DNA of 64,000 bases, from assembly GCA_016714225.1 (NCBI GenBank), contig JADJNS010000003.1, positions 124,001-188,000 of the forward strand, given 5' to 3'. This DNA comes from Archangiaceae bacterium. GTDB taxonomy: Bacteria > Myxococcota > Myxococcia > Myxococcales > Myxococcaceae. Shown piece by piece: positions 45,110 through 53,277 of the stretch. The notes below the pieces were generated by a model. The model saw only the letters and a list, made by a program, of their open reading frames with translations. It searched no databases and was not told where the DNA came from. Each line of letters starts with the position of its first letter. Position 1 is the stretch's first letter. Made by a program: the position numbers and the translations under genes.

Positions 45110-45963
45110 GGGCGCCTCCCCAGGCGCAGCGCCGAGGTGGGGCACGACGCCACGCACTTGCCGCAGCGCTCGCAGCCCTCGTCGATGCGCCCGGTCATCG
45201 GAGACTGGCCGAGGTTGCACACCACGTCGCACGCGGTGCAGCCGGTGCACTTCTCACGCTCGAGCTTCACGGTGATGGGGGAGGCGGCTCCGAGCAGGCT
45301 GAACATCGCGCCGCCCGGGCAGAGCGAGCGGCAGAAGCCGGCGCGCGAGACCAGGCTGTCGAAGGCGAACGCAAAGGCGATGAGCAGCGCGCCCGCGCCC
45401 AGGCCGCCGAAGAACACCGCGCGAAAGGCTTCGCGGCCGATGACCGAGGGCGGGTACACCAGCGGCCAGAGCTGGGCTCCGCTGAGCGCGCTGGCGCCGA
45501 GCACCGCCACCAGCACCGCCCACGACGTGCGCCGGGGCAGCTTCAGGTCGAGCGGAGCGAGCCCCACCCGGTGCAGCAGCCAGCGCAGCGAGTTGCTGGC
45601 GGCGAGCAGCGGCACGTAGGGGCACACCCACCCGCAGAAGAAGCGGCCCAGCACCAGCACCAGGGCGAGCGCCGGCAGCGCCAGCAGCACCAGCGAGAGC
45701 GAGGGGCCCCTGGCCAGCGCGACGCTGGTCACCGCGAGCGGGTCGATGAGCTCGAGCCCGAAGAGCGAGAGGGCTCCGGGCGGGCCGATCGCTCCGGGCG
45801 CCCGGCCCCACTGCGACAGCGCGTGAAGGTGCCAGGCGGGAATCGCGAAGGTGAGCGCGAAGCTCGCCGCGAGGCACGCCCTGCGCACCCAGGTGTACGA
45901 GCGGGCGTGACGCAGCACGATGTCGCCCGGCTGCAGGCGTGAGCGGGCCGGGTGAGGGGTCAT
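45106..45963 (-). CDS. NapH-like quinol-oxidising membrane ferredoxin
   Basis: 285 residues with four or five helices (ACLAASFALTFAIPAWHL, LALPALALVLVLGRFFCGWV). Cytoplasmic and membrane Cys motifs CGWVCPYVP and CRSLCPGG are NapH hallmarks, and two [4Fe-4S] motifs close the protein (CTGCTACDVVC, CERCGKCVASCP). It oxidises menaquinol and feeds NapG. In clade II N2O reducers the homologue NosH serves NosZ, so this unit may support the nos operon 7 kb away. ATG 45963 is 13 nt after a -24/-12 element. Confidence 0.85.
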   Translation of the reverse strand: MTPHPARSRLQPGDIVLRHARSYTWVRRACLAASFALTFAIPAWHLHALSQWGRAPGAIGPPGALSLFGLELIDPLAVTSVALARGPSLSLVLLALPALALVLVLGRFFCGWVCPYVPLLAASNSLRWLLHRVGLAPLDLKLPRRTSWAVLVAVLGASALSGAQLWPLVYPPSVIGREAFRAVFFGGLGAGALLIAFAFAFDSLVSRAGFCRSLCPGGAMFSLLGAASPITVKLEREKCTGCTACDVVCNLGQSPMTGRIDEGCERCGKCVASCPTSALRLGRRP

Positions 45964-45976
45964 TCGCCTCGACCGG

Positions 45977-45992
45977 TGCCAGTGCGGTGCCA
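45977..45992 (-). promoter_or_regulatory. -24/-12 promoter (site D) of the NapH-like operon
   Basis: TGGCAC-CGCAC-TGGCA on the minus strand has a perfect -24 box and 4 of 5 at -12, the same variant as at nosZ. ATG 45963 is 15 nt after the -12 C. Confidence 0.68.
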
Positions 45993-46024
45993 ATTCGGTG
46001 GCCGGGGGACGTGGGGCGTCACGC

Positions 46025-46041
46025 CGCGCAACTCTTGCGCG
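46025..46041. promoter_or_regulatory. Shared palindrome, perfect copy
   Basis: CGCGCAACTCTTGCGCG is an exact 7-3-7 inverted repeat (CGCGCAA / TTGCGCG) between divergent sites D and E. Its centre is about -67 from the D start and about -120 from the E start. Confidence 0.6.
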
Positions 46042-46126
46042 CTCGCCGTACGGGGGGGCCCCCGGGCGCAATCGCTGCGCAGCCGGGGCGAAGCTGCTCG
46101 AGGTTCTCGACCGGGCGAGGCGTACA

Positions 46127-46142
46127 CGGCACGAGGCCCGCA
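46127..46142 (+). promoter_or_regulatory. -24/-12 promoter (site E) of the toroid protein
   Basis: CGGCAC-GAGGC-CCGCA has 5 of 6 at -24 and keeps G-C-A at -12, GG-N10-GC exact. ATG 46156 is 15 nt after the -12 C; a T-rich run (TCTTTTTTTCGCC) fills the gap. Confidence 0.55.
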
Positions 46143-46155
46143 TCTTTTTTTCGCC

Positions 46156-47307
46156 ATGGGCTCCCGATTGGAGATGGCCGCAGCGCACATGAACGCGTTC
46201 GCCGACCGCACCGGCGTGAGCTCGACGCGACCTGCCCACCGCTATCTGTGGACCGACGCGTTCGCGGTCTGCAACCTGCTCGGGCTCGCCGAGGCGACCG
46301 AAGAGCCCCGGTACCTCGAGCTGGCGATGAGGCTGGTCGACCAGGTGCACCACGTGCTGGGCCGGCATCGCCCCGACGACGCGCGGCGAGGGTGGCTGAG
46401 CGGCCTGGGCGACCGCGAGGGCGAGCGGCACCCGACGCGCGGCGGTCTGCGCATCGGCAAGCCGCGGCCCGAGCGGCTGGCCGACCAGGCGCTCGACGAC
46501 TCTCTCGAGTGGGAGCGCGACGGCCAGTACTTTCACTACCTCACCAGGTGGATGCACGCGCTCGACCAGCTGGCGCGCTTCACCGGCGAGCCGCGGTTCG
46601 GCACCTGGGCGGGGGAGCTCGCCGACGCCGCCTGCGCGGCCTTCGTCGACCCGGGCGGAGAGCACATGGTGTGGAAGATGAGCATCGACCTCACCCGGCC
46701 GCTGGTCGCGTCGATGGGCCAGCACGACCCGCTCGATGGGCTCATCACCCTGAGCCAGCTGCGCGCGACGGCCGCCGAGCTCGGCGGTGGCGTGGGCGCG
46801 CCGCCTGGGGCCGAGGCGGCGTCGCACTTCGGCGCGATGATTCAAGGGCGCGAGTGGGCGACCAACGATGCGTTGGGCCTCGGCGGCCTGCTGGTCGACG
46901 CCTTGCGCGCCGAGCAGGTGCTGCCCGGCAGCCGCCTGCCCGAGACCCTGCTCGACGCGGCGCGGGTGGGGCTCAAGGCGCTGGTGGACGACGGAGAGCT
47001 CGAGCTGCCCCCGTCGCGCCGCCTGGCGTTTCGAGAGCTCGGCCTCGCCGTCGGTCTGCGCGCCGTCGAGCGGCTGGCTCGGGCGCGCGGGCGCTCGGGT
47101 CACGACGCGCTGAAGGCGCTGGTGGCCCACGTGCCGGTGGCCGACGCCATCGAGGCGACGTGGTGCGAGCCCCGGAGTCAGGACACCAGCGCCTGGCACG
47201 AGCACCGCGACATCAACGAGGTGATGCTCGCCACCGCGCTGGCTCCCGACGGCTACCTGGTGCGGGCGCCGCTGCCTCAGCCCCCGAGCAGGCTGAGACG
47301 AACCTGA
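46156..47307 (+). CDS. Alpha/alpha-toroid (six-hairpin glycosidase-like) protein
   Basis: 383 residues, cytoplasmic, mostly helical. Repeated helical hairpins (FAVCNLLGLAEATEEPRYLE, WMHALDQLARFTGEPRFGTW, VGLKALVDDGELELP) suggest an alpha/alpha toroid as in glycosidases and isoprenoid cyclases. The acidic residues D-D-S-L-E-W and the YLWTDAFAVCN motif could be catalytic. No specific family is recognised. The last codons coincide with the left end of the mini-IS66 element (stop at 47305-47307), so the native C-terminus may have been replaced. Confidence 0.55.
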   Translation: MGSRLEMAAAHMNAFADRTGVSSTRPAHRYLWTDAFAVCNLLGLAEATEEPRYLELAMRLVDQVHHVLGRHRPDDARRGWLSGLGDREGERHPTRGGLRIGKPRPERLADQALDDSLEWERDGQYFHYLTRWMHALDQLARFTGEPRFGTWAGELADAACAAFVDPGGEHMVWKMSIDLTRPLVASMGQHDPLDGLITLSQLRATAAELGGGVGAPPGAEAASHFGAMIQGREWATNDALGLGGLLVDALRAEQVLPGSRLPETLLDAARVGLKALVDDGELELPPSRRLAFRELGLAVGLRAVERLARARGRSGHDALKALVAHVPVADAIEATWCEPRSQDTSAWHEHRDINEVMLATALAPDGYLVRAPLPQPPSRLRRT

Positions 47308-47888
47308 ACGCTCGCCGCGGGTCGTCGATGTCTTCAGGATTCCGGCTCGAGCTCGAAGGGCAACGGGGTGCGTTCGCCGGCGAGCGCTTCCAGCGACCTG
47401 ACCCTCGCGCCCAGGAAAGCTTCAGCGCGAGCTCGCATTTTCGACGCGGGGGCCCACGGGAGTGCCGCCCCCGTTTCGTTTCTGGGCAGTGCGGCTGGAG
47501 CTGCTTCTTCCTTTGCGGTCGCGGCGCCTCCTCGCTCGGGGCAGCTCCTCGCCGATGAGCGCTCTGCCCTCGAAGCGAATGAGGGCACGGCGGTCGACCA
47601 CCAGCGCAGCGCACGCTCCATCGCCGGTGCTGGCCACGCGGAAGCGTTCAGGTCCACGGGTTGAACCCAGACACTCCCACGTCGCGCGCTCGGCGCATCG
47701 GTGCGGTGCCAGCTCGAGCGCGTCGACGCCCGCTCTCCCGCCGCCGCCTTCCCCTCGCTCGTAGAGCGACGAAGCCCCGAGCGTTCCTCCTTCGCCCGGC
47801 GCCAGCCTCATCTCTTCGACCGTCTGGTTCGTGCGCGCTCTTTTTTCACGCGAGCGGCCGAGCGTCAGGAGAGACGCGGCGAGGATTC
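47306..47888 (-). mobile_element. Internally deleted mini-IS66 element
   Basis: The ends match those of the full IS66: GAACGCTCGCCGCG at 47306 and CGCGGCGAGGATTC inverted at 47875-47888. Inside, the minus strand keeps the tnpA start (ATG near 47829, VEEMRLAPGEGGTLGASSLY) just inside one end and the tnpC tail (TPLPFELEPES, near 47338) just inside the other. Everything between is missing or unrecognisable, leaving 583 bp. It resembles a MITE derived from a divergent IS66; mobilisation by a related transposase is possible in principle. Confidence 0.7.
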
Positions 47889-48290
47889 ACCGAGGGTCGC
47901 TTTCGACGGGGGCACTGTCCCGCACCGGGCCTCGTTCCCCCTGAGACGGGATGTCTCGTCTCAGGTCTTGTGAAGGGCCGCCGGTTTCGTTCGCGGCACG
48001 AGCGGAGCGTGACCGCTCTACGCGAAACAGACCCACTCGTCTTCCCACTCGCTTTTCGAGGCACCGCGCTGCTCGCGCGAGGAGCTGCCCCGAACCCAGG
48101 AGGCGCCGCCTCGGCGCACGGAGGCGCCTGCCGCGCGGTCGCCCAGCCGAAGCGGGCACGCCCGGCTGACCCTGCTCGAGACCCAATCGACGCCCGCCGT
48201 GGCGGTCGCGCCGCCGAGCGACGGTGTGCGCCGAGCAACCACGCTCGAGCTCTTCGAGCCTCGATGCGACGGCGCCCCGCCGCTACACGC
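47889..48290. other. Non-coding gap with palindrome 47941-47964
   Basis: No gene is supported in these 400 bp. A 24-bp near-perfect palindrome (arms CTGAGACGGGA and TCTCGTCTCAG around TG) lies 52 bp outside the mini-IS66 end. It shares the ACGGGA-TG-TC.CGT core with the tandem array at 9544-9698. GGAGGCGCCGCC and GGAGGCGCCTGCC near 48090-48130 form another imperfect repeat. Confidence 0.6.
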
Positions 48291-49559
48291 TCACCGGCCG
48301 AAGCGCTGGTGGGCGGTGCGCTCGAGCTCTTCGCGGTGCTGGGGCGCGGCAATGGCGATCAGCGCCCGCGCGCGCTCGGTGAGGCTCTTGCCGTACAGGT
48401 CGGCCACCCCGTGCTCGGTGACGATGAAGCGCACGTGGGCGCGGGTGGTGACCACGCCGGCGCCCGGCTTGAGGCGCGGCACGATGCGCGTCTCGCCCCG
48501 GTGGGTGGTCGCGCGCAGCGCGATGAACGGCAGGCCGCCCTCGGAGAGCGAGGCGCCGCGCATGAAGTCCATCTGGCCGCCGACTCCCGAGTAAATGCGC
48601 TCACCGATCGAGTCGGCGCACACCTGCCCGGTGAGGTCGACCTCGATGGCGCTGTTGATCGCCACCACCTTGGGGTTCTGCCGAATCACCGCGGTGTCGT
48701 TGACGTACGCCGAGTCGCGCAGCTCGACCGAGGGGTTGTCGTTCACGAAGTCGTAGAGCCGCCGCGAGCCGGTCACGAAGCTCGAGACGACCTTGCCGCG
48801 CTGGTGGGCCTTGTGCTCGCCGGTGACCACGCCGCGCTCGATGAGCGGCAGCAGCCCGTCGCTGAACATCTCGGTGTGCACGCCGAGCTCGCGGTGGTTC
48901 ACCAGCGAGCGCAGCACCGCGTCGGGCACCGCGCCAATGCCCATCTGCAGGGTCGCCCCGTCGGGAATCAGCGCGGCGATACGCGCACCGATGGCGTCTT
49001 CTTCGGGGCTGGGGGCCGCCACCGCCGGCTCGGGCAGCGCGGCGTCGACCTCGACCGCCGCGGCGAGCCTCGACACGTGCACCTTGCCGTGGCCGAACGT
49101 CCTGGGCATGCGCGGGTTGACCTGGGCGATCACCACCTTCGCGGTCTCGACCGCGGCGACGGCGATGTCGACCGACGTTCCCAGCGAGCAGTACCCGTGG
49201 CGATCGGGCGGAGAGACGTGAACCAGCGCCACGTCGAGCGGCATCAGCCCGCGGCGGAAGAGCTGCGGAATCTCGGAGAGGAAGATGGGCACGTACTCGG
49301 CCCGCCCCTCGGCCACCGCCGCGCGCAGGTTGGCGCCGACGAAGAACGCGCGCGCCCGCAGGTGGCCGGCCAGCGCGGGGGCGACGTGCGGCGCCGTGCC
49401 TTCGAGGTGCAGGTGCACGGTCTCGACGCCTTCGAGCGCCCGCGCCCGTTCGGCCAGCGCCTCGACGAGCACCAGGGGCGTCGCGGCAGCGCCCTGTACG
49501 AAGACCCGCTGGTTCGACTGCACCAGGGCGAGCGCAGCCGAGGCAGACATCGTCTTCAT
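48291..49559 (-). CDS. Acetyl-CoA hydrolase/4-hydroxybutyrate CoA-transferase family protein
   Basis: 422 residues. Two CoA-transferase domains are seen: N-terminal (FVQGAAATPLVLVEALAERA, VALVHVSPPDRHGYCSLGTS) and C-terminal with the catalytic Glu region (LGVHTEMFSDGLLPL), GGQMDFMRGASLSEGG and FIVTEHGVADLYGKSLTERA. It moves CoA between acyl groups, for example acetate/acetyl-CoA and 4-hydroxybutyrate or succinate. ATG 49559 overlaps the stop of a possible 14-codon leader ORF (ATGA). Promoter F lies about 56 nt upstream. Confidence 0.88.
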   Translation of the reverse strand: MKTMSASAALALVQSNQRVFVQGAAATPLVLVEALAERARALEGVETVHLHLEGTAPHVAPALAGHLRARAFFVGANLRAAVAEGRAEYVPIFLSEIPQLFRRGLMPLDVALVHVSPPDRHGYCSLGTSVDIAVAAVETAKVVIAQVNPRMPRTFGHGKVHVSRLAAAVEVDAALPEPAVAAPSPEEDAIGARIAALIPDGATLQMGIGAVPDAVLRSLVNHRELGVHTEMFSDGLLPLIERGVVTGEHKAHQRGKVVSSFVTGSRRLYDFVNDNPSVELRDSAYVNDTAVIRQNPKVVAINSAIEVDLTGQVCADSIGERIYSGVGGQMDFMRGASLSEGGLPFIALRATTHRGETRIVPRLKPGAGVVTTRAHVRFIVTEHGVADLYGKSLTERARALIAIAAPQHREELERTAHQRFGR

Positions 49560-49600
49560 GGTGAGACCGGCGGCGGAGCGAGGGAGAGGTTTGAGGTCAT
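49556..49600 (-). CDS. Possible 14-codon leader ORF upstream of the CoA-transferase
   Basis: ATG 49600 lies 16 nt after the -12 C of promoter F, the spacing seen for true start codons at the other ten promoters. It encodes MTSNLSLAPPPVSP and its TGA overlaps the CoA-transferase ATG (ATGA). The main gene has no ribosome site of its own, so it could depend on re-initiation. The alternative is that the ORF is chance. Confidence 0.4.
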   Translation of the reverse strand: MTSNLSLAPPPVSP

Positions 49601-49614
49601 GGGGGGTAGCCCAT

Positions 49615-49630
49615 TACAAGGCGGGTGCCA
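49615..49630 (-). promoter_or_regulatory. -24/-12 promoter (site F) of the CoA-transferase
   Basis: TGGCAC-CCGCC-TTGTA on the minus strand has a perfect -24 box and 4 of 5 at -12 (T in place of C). Predicted start about 49604. Confidence 0.6.
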
Positions 49631-49658
49631 CCGGGCTCAGGGCGCCACCCTTCAGCGA

Positions 49659-49675
49659 CGCGCAACTCCTGCGGC
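49659..49675. promoter_or_regulatory. Shared palindrome between sites F and G
   Basis: CGCGCAACTCCTGCGGC matches CGCGCAANTCNTGCGCG with two mismatches at the end, and is embedded in a wider inverted repeat (CGACGC / GCGTCG). Its centre lies at about -63 from F and -94 from G. Confidence 0.5.
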
Positions 49676-49734
49676 GTCGCCGCAGTGGGCGCAGCGGTTG
49701 CGCCCGCCCGCTCGGGTCGGCTTGGAGCCTTAGA

Positions 49735-49750
49735 GGGCACGGGCCTTGAA
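49735..49750 (+). promoter_or_regulatory. -24/-12 promoter (site G) of the S2P operon
   Basis: GGGCAC-GGGCC-TTGAA has 5 of 6 and 4 of 5 matches (A in place of the -12 C). ATG 49763 is 14 nt after that base and no ribosome site is visible. Confidence 0.55.
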
Positions 49751-49762
49751 CGACATCGGCAC

Positions 49763-50854
49763 ATGAGCACTCCGCGCCCACGCCCCAGCTTCGCTCTGTC
49801 GTTTCGCGTCGCCCGCGTCGCCGGCATCGACGTTCGGGTGCACTTCACCATGCTGCTGCTGGTGGCCTGGCTGCTGATCGAGCACCTGCGCACCGGCGGC
49901 TGGGGGGTGTTCTCCGAAGGCGTGGCCCTGGTGGTGTGCACCTTCGTGGCGGTGCTGCTGCACGAGCTGGGGCACGCGCTGATGGCGCGCCGCTTCGGCA
50001 TTCGAACCCGCGACATCACCCTGCTGCCGATCGGCGGCGTCTCGACGTTCGAGCGGCCGCCCCAGCGGCCCCGCGAAGAGCTGGCGGTGGCCTTCGCCGG
50101 CCCCGCGGTCAACGTGGCCCTCGCCGCGCTGCTGTTCGGCACGCTGATGGCGGGTGAGCTGGTGTTCGACTTCGGGGGCCTGCGCGTGGCGGGAGGCCCG
50201 TTTCTCGCCAAGCTGCTGCTCATCAACCTCTCGCTGGCCGCCTTCAACCTCTTGCCGGCCTTCCCGATGGACGGTGGCCGCGCGCTGCGGGCGCTGCTCG
50301 CCACCCGCCTCGAGCCCGAGGCCGCGACCCGCATCGCCGCGCACGTGGGCCGCGTGCTGGCCATCGGCCTGGCGGTCGCCGGCGTGTTCTTCTCGCCCAC
50401 GCTGGTGCTGGTGGGGGTGTTCGTCTGGTTCGGCGCACAGGCCGAGCTCTCGGCTGCGAAGGCGAGCGCACGGCTCACCGGGCTCAAGGTGGCCGACGCG
50501 ATGGTCGCGCAGTTCCGCACCCTCGACGCCGATACCCCGGTGTCCGAAGCGCTCGAGCTCTCGGCGGGCGGCGCTCAGCACGACTTCCCGGTGCGCTCGG
50601 GCTCCGAGGTGCTGGGCGTGCTCACCCGCGAGGGGCTGCTCGCCGCGATCGAGGCAGAGGGGCAGAACGCGCCGGTCGGCGGCGCGCTGAGCGGCCCGCT
50701 CACCACCCTCGAGCCCGGCACGCCGCTCTCCGATGCGGTCAGCGTGATGCGCGCCAACGGCGCGAGGGCGGCGCTGGTGTTCGACCACGGCGAGCTCGCC
50801 GGGCTGCTGACCTCAGAGAGCGTCGCCGATCGACTGGCGGCGGCGCACCGATGA
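49763..50854 (+). CDS. Site-2-protease family metalloprotease with C-terminal CBS domains
   Basis: 363 residues. Membrane helices surround the zinc motif LLHELGHALMA (HExxH, about residue 68) and the second ligand motif NLLPAFPMDGGRALRALLA (about 162). The C-terminal 130 residues form a CBS pair (VADAMVAQFRTLDADTPVSE, VLGVLTREGLLAAIEAE, AALVFDHGELAGLLTSESV). It cleaves membrane-embedded regulators; CBS domains may gate it by nucleotide level. It overlaps the P-type ATPase gene by four bases (ATGA). Confidence 0.9.
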   Translation: MSTPRPRPSFALSFRVARVAGIDVRVHFTMLLLVAWLLIEHLRTGGWGVFSEGVALVVCTFVAVLLHELGHALMARRFGIRTRDITLLPIGGVSTFERPPQRPREELAVAFAGPAVNVALAALLFGTLMAGELVFDFGGLRVAGGPFLAKLLLINLSLAAFNLLPAFPMDGGRALRALLATRLEPEAATRIAAHVGRVLAIGLAVAGVFFSPTLVLVGVFVWFGAQAELSAAKASARLTGLKVADAMVAQFRTLDADTPVSEALELSAGGAQHDFPVRSGSEVLGVLTREGLLAAIEAEGQNAPVGGALSGPLTTLEPGTPLSDAVSVMRANGARAALVFDHGELAGLLTSESVADRLAAAHR

Positions 50855-53277
50855 CGGCTCGGGCGCACCGGCCGGCAGCGCCGAGCGCACCGCGCCCGCT
50901 GGCCCTGGTGCGCTCGCCTGCGACCGGGTTGAGCACCGCCGAGGCCCGGCAGCGGCTCTCGCAGCACGGCCCGAACCAGCTCGAGCGCGGGCACGGCCCC
51001 TCGGCCCTCTCGATGCTCGCGGGCCAGTTCAAGAGCCCGGTGGTGCTGTTGCTGCTCGGGGCGTGCGTGGTCTCGGGGGTGCTGCGCGAGGTGGCCGACG
51101 CGGTGGCGATCGGCGCGATCGTGGTGCTCAACGCGGTGGTGGGCTTCTTCCAGGAGTACCGCGCCGAGCGCGCGATGGAGGCCCTGCGCTCGATGACCGC
51201 GCCTCGCGCGCGGGTGCGGCGCGACGGCGTCACGGCACAGCTGCCCGCGGCCGAGGTGGTGCCCGGCGACCTGCTGGTGCTCGAGGCGGGAGACGTGGTC
51301 GCGGCCGACGCCCGGGTGCTCGAGGCCCACCGGCTCGCCACCAACGAGGCGCCGCTCACCGGCGAGAGCGCGCAGGTCGAGAAGTCGGCGCAGGCCTGCC
51401 CCGCCGATGCGCCGCTCGCCGAGCGCTTCGACGCGGTGTTCATGGGCACCTCGGTCGGCACCGGCACCGGCCTGGCCGAGGTGACCGCGACCGGCATGCG
51501 CACCGAGCTGGGGCGCATCGCGAAGCTGCTGGCCACCGCCTCTGAGGGCGAGACGCCGCTGCAGCACCGGCTGGCGCGGGTCAGCCGCATGCTCCTGTTC
51601 GCGTGCCTGGGCATCGCCGCGGTGGTCGCGGTGGCGGGGCTGCTGCGCGGGTTGACTGCGTTCGACGTCTTTCTGTCGGCGGTGTCGCTGGCGGTGGCGG
51701 CGGTGCCCGAGGGGCTGCCGGCCATGGTCACCATCGCGCTCGCCGTCGGGGTGCGGCGCATGGTCTCGCGCCACGTGCTGGTGCGGAAGCTGCCCGCGGT
51801 CGAGACGCTGGGCTGCGCCACGGTCATCTGCACCGACAAGACCGGCACCCTCACCACCGGGGTGATGACGGTGCGCGAGCTGTGGGGGCCCGACCGGCCG
51901 GCGCTGCTCGACGCCGCGGTCGCCTGCTGCGACGCCGAGCTCGAGACCGGGGTGGGCGACACCACCGAGCTGGCGATTCTCGCCGCCGCGGCCGAGCAGG
52001 GCATTCGACGGGCCGCCATCGAAGCCGCCCGCCCCCGGGTGGCCGAGGTGCCCTTCGACTCGTTGAGGCGCCGCATGTCGGTCTCGCGCAGCGACGGCCA
52101 CACCTACGTCAAGGGAGCGGTCGAGGCGGTGCTGCCCGGCTGCGTGGCGGGCACCGCCGGCGCGGCCGAGGCCAACGCGCGGCTCTCGCAGCGCGGCCTG
52201 CGGGTGCTCGCGGTCGCCGTGGGCGACGGCACCGAAGACGAGCCGTTGCGCCTCTCGGGGCTGGTGGGCATCGCCGACCCGCCGCGGCCCGAGGCGGTGG
52301 CCGCAGTGGCGGCGGCGCGCGCCGCAGGCATCGAGACGGTGATGATCACCGGAGACCACCCGCTCACCGCCCAGGCGATCGCCGCCGAGCTGGGCATCAC
52401 CCACGTGCACGCCCGGGCTACGCCCGAGGACAAACTGAAGATCGTGCGCGCGTGGAAGGAGAAGGGCGCGGTGGTGGCGATGACCGGCGACGGGGTCAAC
52501 GACGCTCCGGCGCTGCGCGAGGCCCACATCGGGGTGTGCATGGGCAAGACCGGCACCGAGGTGACCCGCGAGGCGTCGGACATGGTGCTGACCGACGACG
52601 ACTTCGCGAGCATCGTGGCCGCGGTGCGCGAGGGCCGCGGCATCTTCGACAACATTCGCAAGTCGCTGGTGTACCTGCTGTCGGGCAACACCGCCGAGCT
52701 GGCGGTGATGCTGGTGGCGGCGCTGGTGGGCCTGCCGGTGCCGCTGATTCCCCTGCAGCTGTTGTGGATCAACCTGGTCACCGACGGCTTTCCCGCCCTG
52801 GCCCTGGTGATGGACCCCGCCGACCCCGACGTGATGAAGCGGCCCCCGCGGCCCACCGACGAGCCGATGCTGGGCCGGCGCGAGTGGCTGCGCATCGTGG
52901 GCCCCGGGGTGCTGGTGGCGGCGCTCACGCTCGCCGCGTACGGCTGGGCCCTGGGGCATCGCAGCGAGGCCGAGGCGCGCAGCCTGGCGTTCGCCATCAT
53001 CGTGCTCACCCAGCTGCTGATGGTGTTCGGCTCGCGCAGCCCCACCCGGGTGTTCTGGGAAATGGGCGCCTTCAGCAACCTCACGCTCTTGGCGGTGATT
53101 TGCGCGTCGGTGGCCGCCCAGCTGTTGCTGCAGCACCTGTCGGTGATGGTGCGCCTGTTTCACCTCGCCCCGCTCACGGTGGGCGACTGGGCGCTCGCCT
53201 TCGCTGCGGGGCTCATTCCCGTGACGATCATCGAGCTGCTCAAGCTCGCGCGGAGGGCCCTGCATGCGCGAGTGTGA
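50851..53277 (+). CDS. P2-type cation-transporting ATPase
   Basis: 808 residues. It has the order of SERCA/PacL-like pumps: N-terminal cation-ATPase domain (GLSTAEARQRLSQHGPNQL), actuator TGES (EAPLTGESAQVEKS), M4 motif VAAVPEGLPAMV, phosphorylation site CTDKTGTLTTG, hinge MTGDGVNDAPALREA, and C-terminal helices with WINLVTDGFPALALVMDPAD. PEGLP and the ND..TD helices point to Ca2+ or another divalent/monovalent cation. The nucleotide domain is compact compared with eukaryotic pumps. It overlaps the AAA-ATPase gene by 14 bp. Confidence 0.92.
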   Translation: MTARAHRPAAPSAPRPLALVRSPATGLSTAEARQRLSQHGPNQLERGHGPSALSMLAGQFKSPVVLLLLGACVVSGVLREVADAVAIGAIVVLNAVVGFFQEYRAERAMEALRSMTAPRARVRRDGVTAQLPAAEVVPGDLLVLEAGDVVAADARVLEAHRLATNEAPLTGESAQVEKSAQACPADAPLAERFDAVFMGTSVGTGTGLAEVTATGMRTELGRIAKLLATASEGETPLQHRLARVSRMLLFACLGIAAVVAVAGLLRGLTAFDVFLSAVSLAVAAVPEGLPAMVTIALAVGVRRMVSRHVLVRKLPAVETLGCATVICTDKTGTLTTGVMTVRELWGPDRPALLDAAVACCDAELETGVGDTTELAILAAAAEQGIRRAAIEAARPRVAEVPFDSLRRRMSVSRSDGHTYVKGAVEAVLPGCVAGTAGAAEANARLSQRGLRVLAVAVGDGTEDEPLRLSGLVGIADPPRPEAVAAVAAARAAGIETVMITGDHPLTAQAIAAELGITHVHARATPEDKLKIVRAWKEKGAVVAMTGDGVNDAPALREAHIGVCMGKTGTEVTREASDMVLTDDDFASIVAAVREGRGIFDNIRKSLVYLLSGNTAELAVMLVAALVGLPVPLIPLQLLWINLVTDGFPALALVMDPADPDVMKRPPRPTDEPMLGRREWLRIVGPGVLVAALTLAAYGWALGHRSEAEARSLAFAIIVLTQLLMVFGSRSPTRVFWEMGAFSNLTLLAVICASVAAQLLLQHLSVMVRLFHLAPLTVGDWALAFAAGLIPVTIIELLKLARRALHARV

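Noticed and set aside
45964..46155. Upstream extension of the toroid protein gene to 45952
   Set aside because: The extension would cover both promoters and the palindrome, is Arg/Pro/Gly-rich and has no ribosome site. ATG 46156 fits the promoter spacing.
47334..47657. A protein-coding gene on the minus strand at the mini-IS66
   Set aside because: Only its tail resembles the TnpC C-terminus. The remainder is unrelated filler between IS66 ends.
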